This document shows, piece after piece, positions 33,385-43,144 of a stretch of DNA of 64,000 nucleotides. The translations under genes and the position numbers were made by a program. The DNA comes from Flavobacteriales bacterium (GTDB lineage: Bacteria; Bacteroidota; Bacteroidia; Flavobacteriales_F; PHOS-HE28): positions 2,356,001 through 2,420,000 of the forward strand of contig CP064979.1 of NCBI GenBank assembly GCA_016699575.1, read 5' to 3'. Numbering within the stretch: position 1 is the first letter of the stretch; the number at the start of each line of letters is the position of its first letter. The notes beneath the pieces were generated by a model that ran no database searches, had not been told where the DNA came from, and saw only the letters and a program-made list of their open reading frames with translations.

Positions 33385-36300
33385 ATGCACCACTTGCACT
33401 TCGCCCAAGTAGCGCCCCTCGTTTGGAGGGTGTTGGGCGTATTGCTCATGGTCTGCCTTGCCGATTTCGAAGCCTTTGCCCTGGGCTCGCCCTACTTGCA
33501 GGTGGACAGTCCGGAGATCCAACTGCCCTATCCGATTACCGATCCGATCGTGCCGGGCGGTGACCAAGGCAGCACCATCAACCTCGGCGATCCGGACAAC
33601 GTGAACGAAGAGGTGATCTACGACCCGGTCACCGGCCAGTACATCCTTCAAAGCACCCTGGGCGACGGCATCAATTACCGGCCGCCGATGAGCATGACCT
33701 TGGAGGAGTACATGCAGTACGACATGGAGAAGGCCATGGACGACTTCTGGCTCAACAAGGTGGAGGAGGAGGCCGGGAGCGGTGACAAGGCGCTCATACC
33801 GACCATCAACATCAAGGGTGAAATATTCGATCGGATCTTCGGTGGCAGCCAGATCGAGATCAAGCCGCAGGGCAGCGCGGAGATCACCTTCGGGGTGAAC
33901 ATCAGCAAGACGGAGAACCCGCGCATACCCGTGGACCAACGCACGGTCACCACGTTCGATTTCGACCAGCGCATCCAGCTCAACCTCACCGGCAACATCG
34001 GCGAGAAGCTGAAGATCAACACGAGCTACAACACTGAAGCGACCTTCGATTTCGAGAACCAGGTGAAGCTCGATTATACGGGTTATGAGGACGAGATCAT
34101 CCAGAAGTTCGAAGCCGGTAACGTGAGCCTGCCGCTGCAAGGGCAGCTCATCCAAGGCAGCCAGAGCCTCTTCGGGTTGAAGACGGAGCTCAAGTTCGGT
34201 CGGCTCACGGCCACGGCCATCTTCAGCCAGGAAAAGGGGCAGCGACGCAACGTGCAAGTGGCCGGTGGAGCACAGACGAACACCTTCGACATCAAGGCCG
34301 ACGAGTACGAAGCGAACAAGTACTACTTCCTGAGCTACTTCTTCCGCGAGCAGTACGAGAACGCCCTGCGCACGCTGCCTACCATCAACAGCGGCGCGCA
34401 GATCACCCGTATCGAAGTGTGGGTGACGAACACCCGCAACGACTACGAGCAGAACCGCAACATCGTGGCCTTCACCGACCTGGGCGAGGACATCGCGAAC
34501 GTGAGCCCGGAACTGCAGGGCACCATCGTCGATGCCGCCGGGAACCGCGCGAGCAACGGGGCGAACAGCCTCTACGCCACCATGGCGAACAACGCCGCCA
34601 TCCGCGGGTTCGTGAGCGCGGCGCCGGTGCTGCAAGGCCTGGGCTTCGAAGCGGCGCGCCATTACGAGAAACTGGAAAGCGCACGACTGCTCCAACCCAA
34701 CGAGTACACGTTCAACGATAGGCTCGGCTTCATCGGCGTGAACCAAAGCCTGAACAATGACGAGGTGCTGGCCGTGGCCTACCAGTACACCTTCCAGGGG
34801 CAGACCTACCAAGTGGGTGAATTCAGCACCGATGGTATCGCGCCACCTGCTGCGCTCGTGCTCCGCCTCTTGAAAGCCACCATCACCAACCCGCGCAACC
34901 AGCTGTGGGACCTGATGATGAAGAACGTGTACAGCCTCGGTGCGTTCCAAGTGAACCAGGAGAACTTCCGCATGGACCTCCTGTACAACAACCCGGCTAC
35001 GGGGGTTGACGGCAACTTCGTGCCACGGGATCCGATCACCAACAAGATCCTGATGCAGGTGCTGGGCATGGACCGCCTGGACCCGCAGAACGCACCTAAC
35101 CCGGATGGCCAATTCGACTTCGTGGACGGTGCGGCCACCACGGGCGGAACGATCAACACGCAGAACGGCCGCATCTTCTTCCCGGTGCTGGAGCCCTTCG
35201 GCACAACGTTGAGGAACGCACTGGTGGGACAGCCACAGAACGTGATAGATGCCGTGGTGTACCAACAGCTCTACGACAGCACGAAGACCGCAGCGCAGAA
35301 CATTCCCGAACTGAACCGCTTCAAACTGAAGGGCAGCTACCGTAGTGCCAGCAGCGATGTCATCAACCTGAACGCGGTGAACATCCCGCAAGGCAGTGTG
35401 TCGGTGACGGCTGGCGGCGTGCGCTTGGTGGAGAACCAGGACTACACGGTGGATTACAACCTGGGCCGTGTGAAGATCATCAACCAGGGCATCCTCGAGA
35501 GCGGCACGCCGATCAACATCAGCCTGGAGAGCAACTCGCTCTTCAGCATCCAGACCAAAACACTGGCCGGTGCGCGCTTCGACTTCCGTGCGAACAAGGA
35601 CCTGACGATCGGTGGTACGATCATGAACTTGTACGAGCGGCCGCTCACCGCCAAGGTGAACACCGGCGACGAGCCGATCCGCAACACCGTGGTGGGCCTG
35701 GACGTGAACTGGAAAAAGGAGAGCAACTTGATCACCACGATCGTGGACAAGCTGCCGTTCTACGCAACGAAGGAGGCCAGTAGCATCAACTTCAGTGCGG
35801 AGGGAGCCTACCTGATCCCGGGCCACAGCCGGGCGATCGGCAACCAGGGAACCAGCTACATCGACGACTTCGAGGGCAGCGTGAGCACGATCGACATGCG
35901 CACCCAGGCGCAGTGGCAACTGGCAGCCACGCCGCAGGGTGTTCCGGACCAATATCCCACGGGCAGTTCGTTCGATCTGGGTTACGGCTTCAAGCGCGCA
36001 AAACTGGCGTGGTACGTCGTCGATCCGTTGTTCTTCCGCGATAACAACCTCACACCGGGCGACATCACGAACGCCATCCAGAGCGACCACCGCCAGCGCG
36101 AGGTGCTCGAGCAGGAAGTGTTCCCGGCGCGGCAGCTGCCCAATGGTGTTCCTCCGAACATTCCGGTGCTCGATCTTGCGTACTACCCCAACGAGCGTGG
36201 TCCGTACAACTTCCAGACGACCGATCTCTTGCCCGACGGAACGCTCGACTTCCCACAGGACAACTGGGCCGGCATCACGCGCCGCATCACTACCACCGAC

Positions 36301-39300
36301 TTCGAAGCGAGCAACATCGAGACCATCCAGTTCTGGGTGATGAACCCCTTCGACACGGGCGCTCAAGGTGGCAACGACGAAAGCGACAACACCACCGGTG
36401 GAGAGCTTTTCATTGACCTTGGCAACGTGAGCGAGGACGTGCTGCGCGACAGCAGGAAGTTCTTCGAGAACGGATTGCCCAGCAGCCCCACCGACAATGC
36501 CCCCAACACGGCACTCACGGCGTGGGGCGTTGTGCCCACCCAGCAAAGCGTGGTGAACGCGTTCGCCATCACCGACGACAACAGCAACAAATACCAGGAC
36601 GTGGGTCTTGACGGGTTGGGAACGTTGGGCGACACGCCCGATGGCAATGGAGGTGTGCTTCCCACGGAGGCGGCCTTCCACCAGGATTACTTGAACACCG
36701 TCCAGGGAATCCTTGATCCGAACGCGTTCACCCGCTTCCAGGCCGACCCCAGTGCTGACAACTACCAGAACTTCCGCGGCACCAATTCCTTCACGGGCGC
36801 CGGCATCAGTGGTGACATGCTAGCTCGCTACAAGGACTTCAACAACAGCGAGGGCAACAGCATCACCGACGAGGATAGTCCGGACGACTTTCCCACACAG
36901 CAGACCACGCTGCCCACCACCGAGGACATCAACCAGGACCAGAACCTGGGCGAGAGCGAGAGCTACTTCCAGTACAGGGTGAGCTTGCGCCCGCAGGACA
37001 TGGTGGTGGGCCAGAACTTCATCACGGACCGTGTGCTGGGAACGGCCAACACACCCAACGGACAGCGCCAGGTGTACTGGTACCAGTTCAAGATCCCAGT
37101 GCGCAATCCCAACCGGGTGGTGGGTGGTATCCAGGACTTCCGCAGCATCCGCTTCATGCGTGTGCACATGAAGGGGTGGACCCAGAACGTGGTGCTGCGT
37201 TTCGCCCGTCTGGAGTTCGTGCGCGGCGAATGGCGCAAATACCTGCAGTCGCTCGAAACGCCCGGTGATGGCCTCGGCGGCGATCCCGACCAGACCACGT
37301 TCGAAGTGGCTGCCGTGAACATCGAGGAGAACGCGAGCCGTGTGCCCATCAACTACGTGCTTCCGCCCAACATCGAGCAGGAGACGGACGTGGCGAGCAC
37401 TAACCTGCGGAGCCTCAACGAGCAGAGCTTGCAGCTCAAGACCTGCGGCCTGCGTGATGGTGATGCACGCGCCGCTTTCCGCAATGTGGAGTTCGACATC
37501 CGCAGCTACAAGAAGCTGCGCATGTACGTGCACGCCGAGAGCGGCGACCCCAGCAATCCGCTGACCTACGGCGACGTGAGCGTGTTCCTGCGCTTGGGCA
37601 ACGACTTCGACCAGAACTATTACGAGTACGAGATCCCGGCCGTCATCTCGCCCTTCAACAACAACGACCCGTACAGCGTGTGGCCCACGGCCAACGACAT
37701 GGAGATCGAGTTCGCCAAGCTGAACGACGTGAAGATCCAGCGTAACCAGGCGGGCACCCCGGTGAACGAGCGCTACATGATCATGGACGGCGACCGCCGC
37801 ATCTGGGTGAAGGGCAATCCGAACCTGGCCGAGATGCGTACGGTGATGGTGGGCATCCGGAACCCGAAGAAGGACGGCGCGGAAGCAAACCCGTGGAGCA
37901 ACGACAGTGGCGCTGACCGTTGCGTGGAAGTGTGGGTGAACGAACTGCGGCTCACGGACTTCGACCAGCACGGCGGTTGGGCAGCACTGGCGCGCGTGAA
38001 CACCAACCTGGCCGACCTCGGCACGCTGAGCGTGGCCGGTAACTACAGCACACCCTACTGGGGCAGCATCGACAAGCGGGTGAGCGAGCGCCAGCGGGAG
38101 ACCAAGATGGGCCTGGACGTGGCCGCCAACCTGGAGATGGGCAAATTCCTGCCGGAGGAGAGCGGCATCAAAGTGCCCCTGTTCATCGGCTACAGTGAGA
38201 ACGTGAGCAATCCGCAGTTCGATCCACTGAACCCCGACATCGAATGGGAGGACGCAACGCGCGCGCTGACCGCCGAGGAACGCAAGGCGCGGTTGAAGGA
38301 ACTGCGCACCTATGAACGAAGGCGCAGTATCAACCTCACCAACGTGCGCAAGGACCGCACGGCAGGGAAGAAGGAACATTCATGGGACGTGGAGAACCTG
38401 GCCTTCAGCTATGGCTACACCGATCGTGAATTCCACGATGTGAACACGTCCTACGAGAACACACGCACCTACCGCGGGTCACTGGCCTACGTGTTCAACC
38501 CGAAGCCCAAGCCCATCAAGCCGTTCGAAAAGGTGAGCTTCATCGGCAAGACGAAATGGTTGAAGCTTATCAAGGACTTCAATTTCAACCTCGGCTTCAA
38601 ACAGGTGACCGCGCGCACGGCCGTGGACCGCAGCTACACCGAGCGGCAAGCGCGACTGAACACCGATGTGGTGAGCATTCCGCCCACGCCCACTTACAAC
38701 AAGAACTTCAACTGGATCAGCCAGTACGGCTTCCGGTACGAGATCACCAAGAGCCTGAAGCTCGACTTCAACGCGAACAACAACGCCATCATCGGCGAGC
38801 CGCCCGGCCGGGTGAACAGCAAGAGCGGTGAGGACTATGAGGTGTGGAAAGACAGTGTGTTGCAGAGCGTGCAGACCTGGGGGGAAGTCACGGGCTACAA
38901 CCACAATGTGAACCTCACCTATCAGCTACCGCTGGACAAGTTGCCGCTCACCGATTGGATGACGGTGAACACCACCTACGGTAGCGGCTACCAGTGGGAC
39001 CGCGCACCGTTGCAACAGGACACCCTCGGCCATACCGTGCAGAACAGCCAGAACCTGTCGGTGAACGGCCAACTGAACTTCGTGAACCTCTACAACAAGA
39101 GCAAGTGGCTCAAGAAGATCAACGATAAGGGCAAAGGCGGCAAGCCCGCGGGCAACAAAGGCAAGGATGCCGGCAAGGGCAAAGACGATAAGAAGGAGGA
39201 GGACAAGAAGAAGGACGAGAAGAAGGGGGACGGCTTCAATCCTTTGGAAGGACTGGCGCGGATCCTCATGGCCGTGCGGACCGGCAACATCACGTACAGC

Positions 39301-40617
39301 CAGAACAGCGGTACGCTGCTGCCGGGGTATGGGCAATACACCAATGTGTTCGGCATGAGCCCGGGGTTCGATGCGCCCGGATTCGGGTTCGTGCTCGGCC
39401 AGCAGAACCACGACCTGAGCGGCGATATCGTGCGCGACTTCGCCAGCGATGCGGCAAGTCGCGGATGGCTCGTGCAGACGCAGAGCATCTTCAATCCGTA
39501 CACCACTACACGCACCGAGACCATCAATGCGCGATTGAGCATTGAGCCGGTGAAGAGCCTGCGCATCGAACTGACGGCCAACCGCACCATGAGCGAGAAC
39601 CGCAGCAGCTTTTTCCGTTGGAACGACAGCGCCCAGACCTACTTGAACGACAGCCCCCGCGAGTTCGGGAACTTCAGCACCACCATCATCACATGGGGCA
39701 CCACCTTCAGCAAGGACGATGACAACGCCATCAGCCCGGTGTTCCAAGCCATGCTGGCCAACCGACCGATCATCAGCCAGCGCTTGGGCGCCGAAGACCC
39801 CAACAGTCTGCCCAGTAACGACAGTGAGTACTGGTACGGTTACGACACCACGCACCAGGACGTGGTCATCAACGCGTTCCTATCGGCGTACACCGGGTCG
39901 GATCCCGGTAAGATGGAGTTGAACCCCTTCAAGCGCATACCGCTGCCCAACTGGGACATCACGTACGACGGGCTCACCAAGCTGCAGCTCTTCAAGAAGT
40001 ACTTCCGCACGTTCACCCTCAACCACAGCTACAAGAGCACCTTCAACATCGGAACGTTCCAGACCAATCTGCTCTACGACCCCGAAGTACCCGCGCTCGA
40101 TCCCGGCGGCAACTTCATCCCCGAGCGGCAGATCAGCGTGGTGACGATCAGCGAGGTGATGCGGCCGTTCATCAACTTCGACGCAACGCTGCAGAACAGC
40201 CTCATCGCCAAGTTCGAGTACAACCGCGACCGCAACCTGAGCATGAGCCTCAGCAACTACCAGCTGACGGAGGTGCGCGGGAAGGAATACGTGTTCGGCA
40301 CCGGCTACCGCTTCAAGAACGTGAAGTTCCCCTTCAAGGTGGGCGGCGAGCGGCCCAAGAGCGATCTGAACCTGCGCGTGGACCTGAGCATCCGCGAGAA
40401 CAACACCGTCATCCGCAAGATGCAGGAGGAGCAGAACCAGATCACCGCCGGCCAGAACATCACCTCCATCAAGTGCAGTGCTGACTACGTGATCAACCAG
40501 AAGCTGAACGTGCGCGCCTTCTACGAGAAGGTGATCAACAAGCCCGTCATCAGCACCAGCTACCCCAGCAGCAACACCAACATCGGCATCAGTCTGCGGT
40601 TCACGTTGACGCAGTAG
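33385..40617 (+). CDS. sprA: type IX secretion system translocon SprA, 2410 aa
   Basis: SprA (Sov in Porphyromonas) is the giant outer-membrane barrel through which T9SS cargo passes. The protein has a signal sequence in the first 32 residues, then the conserved early region (INIKGEIFDRIFGGSQIEIKPQGSAEITFG) and long stretches of amphipathic strands throughout. Later hallmarks include YIDDFEGSVSTIDMRTQAQW, VWVNELRLTDFD and a C-terminus ending SNTNIGISLRFTLTQ. A lysine/glycine/aspartate-rich low-complexity loop near residues 1915-1945 (KGKDDKKEEDKKKDEKKGDG) is probably extramembrane. Gene order ruvA-sprA-gcvH agrees with other Bacteroidota. It would serve the sorting-domain proteins at 16581, 27771 and probably 57090. 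Confidence 0.97.
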   Translation: MHHLHFAQVAPLVWRVLGVLLMVCLADFEAFALGSPYLQVDSPEIQLPYPITDPIVPGGDQGSTINLGDPDNVNEEVIYDPVTGQYILQSTLGDGINYRPPMSMTLEEYMQYDMEKAMDDFWLNKVEEEAGSGDKALIPTINIKGEIFDRIFGGSQIEIKPQGSAEITFGVNISKTENPRIPVDQRTVTTFDFDQRIQLNLTGNIGEKLKINTSYNTEATFDFENQVKLDYTGYEDEIIQKFEAGNVSLPLQGQLIQGSQSLFGLKTELKFGRLTATAIFSQEKGQRRNVQVAGGAQTNTFDIKADEYEANKYYFLSYFFREQYENALRTLPTINSGAQITRIEVWVTNTRNDYEQNRNIVAFTDLGEDIANVSPELQGTIVDAAGNRASNGANSLYATMANNAAIRGFVSAAPVLQGLGFEAARHYEKLESARLLQPNEYTFNDRLGFIGVNQSLNNDEVLAVAYQYTFQGQTYQVGEFSTDGIAPPAALVLRLLKATITNPRNQLWDLMMKNVYSLGAFQVNQENFRMDLLYNNPATGVDGNFVPRDPITNKILMQVLGMDRLDPQNAPNPDGQFDFVDGAATTGGTINTQNGRIFFPVLEPFGTTLRNALVGQPQNVIDAVVYQQLYDSTKTAAQNIPELNRFKLKGSYRSASSDVINLNAVNIPQGSVSVTAGGVRLVENQDYTVDYNLGRVKIINQGILESGTPINISLESNSLFSIQTKTLAGARFDFRANKDLTIGGTIMNLYERPLTAKVNTGDEPIRNTVVGLDVNWKKESNLITTIVDKLPFYATKEASSINFSAEGAYLIPGHSRAIGNQGTSYIDDFEGSVSTIDMRTQAQWQLAATPQGVPDQYPTGSSFDLGYGFKRAKLAWYVVDPLFFRDNNLTPGDITNAIQSDHRQREVLEQEVFPARQLPNGVPPNIPVLDLAYYPNERGPYNFQTTDLLPDGTLDFPQDNWAGITRRITTTDFEASNIETIQFWVMNPFDTGAQGGNDESDNTTGGELFIDLGNVSEDVLRDSRKFFENGLPSSPTDNAPNTALTAWGVVPTQQSVVNAFAITDDNSNKYQDVGLDGLGTLGDTPDGNGGVLPTEAAFHQDYLNTVQGILDPNAFTRFQADPSADNYQNFRGTNSFTGAGISGDMLARYKDFNNSEGNSITDEDSPDDFPTQQTTLPTTEDINQDQNLGESESYFQYRVSLRPQDMVVGQNFITDRVLGTANTPNGQRQVYWYQFKIPVRNPNRVVGGIQDFRSIRFMRVHMKGWTQNVVLRFARLEFVRGEWRKYLQSLETPGDGLGGDPDQTTFEVAAVNIEENASRVPINYVLPPNIEQETDVASTNLRSLNEQSLQLKTCGLRDGDARAAFRNVEFDIRSYKKLRMYVHAESGDPSNPLTYGDVSVFLRLGNDFDQNYYEYEIPAVISPFNNNDPYSVWPTANDMEIEFAKLNDVKIQRNQAGTPVNERYMIMDGDRRIWVKGNPNLAEMRTVMVGIRNPKKDGAEANPWSNDSGADRCVEVWVNELRLTDFDQHGGWAALARVNTNLADLGTLSVAGNYSTPYWGSIDKRVSERQRETKMGLDVAANLEMGKFLPEESGIKVPLFIGYSENVSNPQFDPLNPDIEWEDATRALTAEERKARLKELRTYERRRSINLTNVRKDRTAGKKEHSWDVENLAFSYGYTDREFHDVNTSYENTRTYRGSLAYVFNPKPKPIKPFEKVSFIGKTKWLKLIKDFNFNLGFKQVTARTAVDRSYTERQARLNTDVVSIPPTPTYNKNFNWISQYGFRYEITKSLKLDFNANNNAIIGEPPGRVNSKSGEDYEVWKDSVLQSVQTWGEVTGYNHNVNLTYQLPLDKLPLTDWMTVNTTYGSGYQWDRAPLQQDTLGHTVQNSQNLSVNGQLNFVNLYNKSKWLKKINDKGKGGKPAGNKGKDAGKGKDDKKEEDKKKDEKKGDGFNPLEGLARILMAVRTGNITYSQNSGTLLPGYGQYTNVFGMSPGFDAPGFGFVLGQQNHDLSGDIVRDFASDAASRGWLVQTQSIFNPYTTTRTETINARLSIEPVKSLRIELTANRTMSENRSSFFRWNDSAQTYLNDSPREFGNFSTTIITWGTTFSKDDDNAISPVFQAMLANRPIISQRLGAEDPNSLPSNDSEYWYGYDTTHQDVVINAFLSAYTGSDPGKMELNPFKRIPLPNWDITYDGLTKLQLFKKYFRTFTLNHSYKSTFNIGTFQTNLLYDPEVPALDPGGNFIPERQISVVTISEVMRPFINFDATLQNSLIAKFEYNRDRNLSMSLSNYQLTEVRGKEYVFGTGYRFKNVKFPFKVGGERPKSDLNLRVDLSIRENNTVIRKMQEEQNQITAGQNITSIKCSADYVINQKLNVRAFYEKVINKPVISTSYPSSNTNIGISLRFTLTQ

Positions 40618-40649
40618 CCGGGGGCAGGTCTGGCGCATCGCCCAACTTC

Positions 40650-40657
40650 TATTTTCG
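40650..40657 (+). promoter_or_regulatory. candidate -7 box (TATTTTCG) for gcvH
   Basis: TATTTTCG followed by CCACCC lies 31 bp upstream of the gcvH ATG, in the 71-bp gap after sprA. It suggests gcvH is transcribed independently. Confidence 0.42.
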
Positions 40658-40688
40658 CCACCCTCAGCACACAACGACCCAGAACGCC

Positions 40689-41066
40689 ATGAACTTCCCA
40701 GCCGACCTCAAGTACACGAAAGACCACGAATGGGTGCGCATTGAAGGCGACACCGCCACGGTGGGCATCACCGATTTCGCGCAGAGCGAGTTGGGTGATA
40801 TCGTGTTCGTGGACATCGGCACTGTGGGCCAGGCGCTGGACAAGGAAGCCGTGTTCGGCACCGTTGAGGCGGTGAAGACCGTGAGCGACCTTTTCATGCC
40901 CGTGAGCGGTACCGTGCTGGAAGTGAACAGCGGTATCGATGGCGATCCAGCCGGAGTGAACAAGGACCCTTATGGTGCGGGCTGGTTGGTGAAGGTGAAG
41001 CTGAGCAACCCCGGCGAAGTGGCCGGTCTGATGGACGCTGCGGCCTACCAGGCCTTGGTGGGCTGA
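40689..41066 (+). CDS. gcvH: glycine cleavage system H protein
   Basis: The H protein carries the lipoyl group that shuttles the aminomethyl intermediate between the P, T and L proteins of the glycine cleavage complex. At 125 residues it has normal length. The lipoyl lysine is in the motif GTVEAVKTVSDLFMP, and the opening DLKYTKDHEWVRIEGD is typical. P, T and L genes are not in the window. It lies between sprA and the VanZ-like gene, an order often seen in the phylum. Confidence 0.96.
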   Translation: MNFPADLKYTKDHEWVRIEGDTATVGITDFAQSELGDIVFVDIGTVGQALDKEAVFGTVEAVKTVSDLFMPVSGTVLEVNSGIDGDPAGVNKDPYGAGWLVKVKLSNPGEVAGLMDAAAYQALVG

Positions 41067-41075
41067 TCCGTTGCG

Positions 41076-41447
41076 ATGCTGAAGCGCCTGCGCTGGACGC
41101 TCCTATGGGCGCTGGTCATTCTTGTGTTGTGCCTTATCCCCGGCAAGGACCTTCCGCGCTACCCATGGGCCGACCTGCTGAGCTTCGACAAGCTCGTGCA
41201 TGCAGGGGTCTTCTTCGTGCTGGCCTGGCTGATGGTGGTGGCAGTGCGGCCAGCCGGTTTCCACCCCGCCGTTCGCTGGACTGCCGGCGTTTGTGCGGCG
41301 TACGGTGGCTTGCTCGAAGTGATGCAAGGCACGCTTATGACGGATCGCTACGCCGATGTGGGCGACTTTGTGGCCAACGGGATCGGCGTGGCTTTGGGCC
41401 TGTGGTGGTGGGCCAGACGGGAACGTTCCCGCACACTCCCGACCTGA
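41076..41447 (+). CDS. VanZ-like membrane protein, 123 aa
   Basis: This is a small VanZ-family integral membrane protein with four hydrophobic helices: LLWALVILVLCLIPG, DKLVHAGVFFVLAWLMVVAV, RWTAGVCAAYGGLLEVMQG, and DVGDFVANGIGVALGLWWW. The conserved LSFDKLVHAGVFF and EVMQG...R.ADVGDFVANGIG motifs support the family. Named for a teicoplanin-resistance protein, most members are of unknown function. It starts 9 bp after gcvH and converges with cysN, whose stop is 4 bp away. Confidence 0.9.
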   Translation: MLKRLRWTLLWALVILVLCLIPGKDLPRYPWADLLSFDKLVHAGVFFVLAWLMVVAVRPAGFHPAVRWTAGVCAAYGGLLEVMQGTLMTDRYADVGDFVANGIGVALGLWWWARRERSRTLPT

Positions 41448-41451
41448 CGGG

Positions 41452-42720
41452 TCAAACGATCATCCCTGCAGCCACCGTCTCGTTGGTGCCTTCGTCGATG
41501 AGGATAATACTGCCGGTGTAGCGGTTGCGCGCGTATTTGTCGAAGTGCAGCGGCACTGTCGTGCGCAACTGCACGCGGCCGATGTCGTTCATCCTGATGG
41601 TGTTGTCACCCTCGGCTTTGTGCAGCGTGTTGATGTCCATCTTGTACTTCACCTCCTTCACCATTGCCCGCGCATCGCGACTGGTATGTTTCACGGCGTA
41701 CTTGCCGCCGGGTTGCAAGGGCCGCTCATTGAACCAGCACAGCATCACGTCCACGTCTTGGCTGGTCTCAGGTGCATTGTTCGGGCTCACGATCATATCG
41801 CCACGGCTGATGTCGATCTCGTCCGCGAGGGTCATCACCACGCTTTGCGGGGCAAACGCTTCCTCCAGTTCACGCTCACCGAGGTGGATGCTCTTGATGG
41901 TGCTCTGGAACCCGCTCGGCAGAACTTGCACGGCATCGCCTTTCCGGAAAATGCCGCCCTGCACACGGCCAGCGAAGCCACGGAAGTCGTGGTGCTCGGT
42001 GGTCATGGGACGGATGACGGTCTGCACCGGGAACCGGCGGTCGATGTGGTTGAGGTCGCCTGCGATGTGGATGTTCTCCAACAGGTACATGAGCGTGGGC
42101 CCTTGGTACCAAGGCATGCGCTCGCTGCGGTCCACCACGTTGTCGCCTTTCAGCGCGCTGATGGGGATGTACCGGATGTCGCGCACCTCGAGCTTGCTGC
42201 TGAAATCCTCCAACTCGCGCTGCAGCTTGGTGAACACCTCTTCGCCGTAGTCCACCAGGTCCATCTTGTTGATGCAGAAAACCACGTGCGGGATGCCGAG
42301 CAACGATGCGATGAAGGAGTGGCGGCAGGTCTGCTCCAGGATGCCCTTGCGCGCGTCCACCAGGATGATGGCCAGGTTCGCCGTGCTGGCGCCGGTGACC
42401 ATGTTGCGCGTGTATTGGATATGCCCGGGAGTATCGGCGATGATGAACTTCCGCTTGGGCGTGGCGAAGTAGCGGTAGGCCACATCGATGGTGATGCCCT
42501 GTTCGCGCTCGGCGCGCAGACCGTCGGTGAGGAGGCTCAGGTCAACCTCGCCGCTGCCGCGTTTGGCACTGGCTGCCGTCACGGCTTCCATCTGGTCCTC
42601 GAAGATCTGCTTGGTGTCGTAAAGCAGTCTACCGATCAATGTGCTTTTGCCGTCGTCGACGCTGCCTGCGGTCGTGAACCGAAGGAGGTCCATGTCAAGG
42701 TAGCCGTGGGTCGAGTTCAT
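41452..42720 (-). CDS. cysN: sulfate adenylyltransferase subunit 1 (GTPase)
   Basis: CysN is the GTPase that drives APS formation by CysD from ATP and sulfate. G-motifs are present: the P-loop GSVDDGKSTLIGRL, DTPGH, and NKMD in FCINKMDLVDYGEE. Beta-barrel domains follow, to the C-terminus ETVAAGMIV. It has 422 residues and no fused APS kinase, since cysC is separate. The ATG at 42720 (MNSTHGYLDMDLLRF) is chosen because the 26 codons upstream are repeat DNA belonging to cassette 2. That cassette ends directly before the start codon, so the ribosome-binding site must lie within the arm (GAAAGG- and GTGAAAAG-type sequence). Confidence 0.95.
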   Translation of the reverse strand: MNSTHGYLDMDLLRFTTAGSVDDGKSTLIGRLLYDTKQIFEDQMEAVTAASAKRGSGEVDLSLLTDGLRAEREQGITIDVAYRYFATPKRKFIIADTPGHIQYTRNMVTGASTANLAIILVDARKGILEQTCRHSFIASLLGIPHVVFCINKMDLVDYGEEVFTKLQRELEDFSSKLEVRDIRYIPISALKGDNVVDRSERMPWYQGPTLMYLLENIHIAGDLNHIDRRFPVQTVIRPMTTEHHDFRGFAGRVQGGIFRKGDAVQVLPSGFQSTIKSIHLGERELEEAFAPQSVVMTLADEIDISRGDMIVSPNNAPETSQDVDVMLCWFNERPLQPGGKYAVKHTSRDARAMVKEVKYKMDINTLHKAEGDNTIRMNDIGRVQLRTTVPLHFDKYARNRYTGSIILIDEGTNETVAAGMIV

Positions 42721-42726
42721 AACTGC

Positions 42727-43144
42727 GAAAGGTGAAAAGTGAAATATGAAAGCTGAAAGAGGCTCACCGTTTGACCAGGCTTGTGAATATGGAGACAAGT
42801 TCGTCCGCTTCCTTGTGAAGCGTTCCTGTTGCTTGGATCGGCATGATGCCCGAGTCGGAGAGCAGTTCCAGCCAGAAACCGGACTCGTCAGCCTCTTCGA
42901 TCACAATGCCAAGCTTGGCAACATATTCGCGACTACTTCTACCGCGGAAGGCGGCTCGCGTATTCGCCCCGACAGAGGTGCCAGACCGAAGAAGTTGCTT
43001 GCCGATCACTTGTGCCTCCGTCGTTTTCGGCAGGGTATTGTACATCGCTACGATGGCTAGTGCGAATTGCTTGGTCCTGTCCTTGAGATCCCTGTGAGGA
43101 GCGGAATTCATTTCAGCTTTCAGCTTTCCTGTTTCCACTTTCAG
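42727..43144 (-). mobile_element. inverted-arm cassette 2 with four-helix-bundle gene (text GAAAGCTGAAAG)
   Basis: The cassette fills the entire gap between cysD and cysN. The left arm at 42727-42760 and the complement of the right arm at 43111-43144 are both built of GAAAG-type units (each contains GGAAAGCTGAAAG or TGAAAGCTGAAAG and a GAAA-rich partner), aligning imperfectly over about 33 bp. The cysD stop codon TGA (43141-43143) coincides with the outer end of the arm, and the other arm ends 6 bp before the cysN ATG. Between the arms is one four-helix-bundle gene. Confidence 0.72.
42764..43111 (-). CDS. four-helix-bundle (S23/IVP-like) protein, 115 aa
   Basis: This is a small helical protein of the same superfamily as the genes at 7922, 59468 and 62905. 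It begins MNSAPHRDLKDRTKQFALAIV and contains the second-helix signature IGKQLLRSGTSVGANTRAAFRGRS. A third helix (YVAKLGIVIEEADESGFWLELL) and a last one (HKEADELVSIFTSLVKR) follow. It belongs to the 'DLKDRT..FA' subgroup with the protein at 59468. The start at 43111 is taken because the nine codons upstream are arm sequence. It is codirectional with cysDN and lies wholly inside the cassette. It is not needed for sulfate activation as known. Confidence 0.88.
   Translation of the reverse strand: MNSAPHRDLKDRTKQFALAIVAMYNTLPKTTEAQVIGKQLLRSGTSVGANTRAAFRGRSSREYVAKLGIVIEEADESGFWLELLSDSGIMPIQATGTLHKEADELVSIFTSLVKR

Noticed and set aside
32992..36681. 1229-codon open frame on the minus strand across ruvA and sprA
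   Set aside because: It crosses two well-supported genes in antisense and has shadow composition with no recognisable domain.
36820..38379. 519-codon antisense frame within sprA
   Set aside because: Shadow of sprA with the same composition as other antisense frames here.
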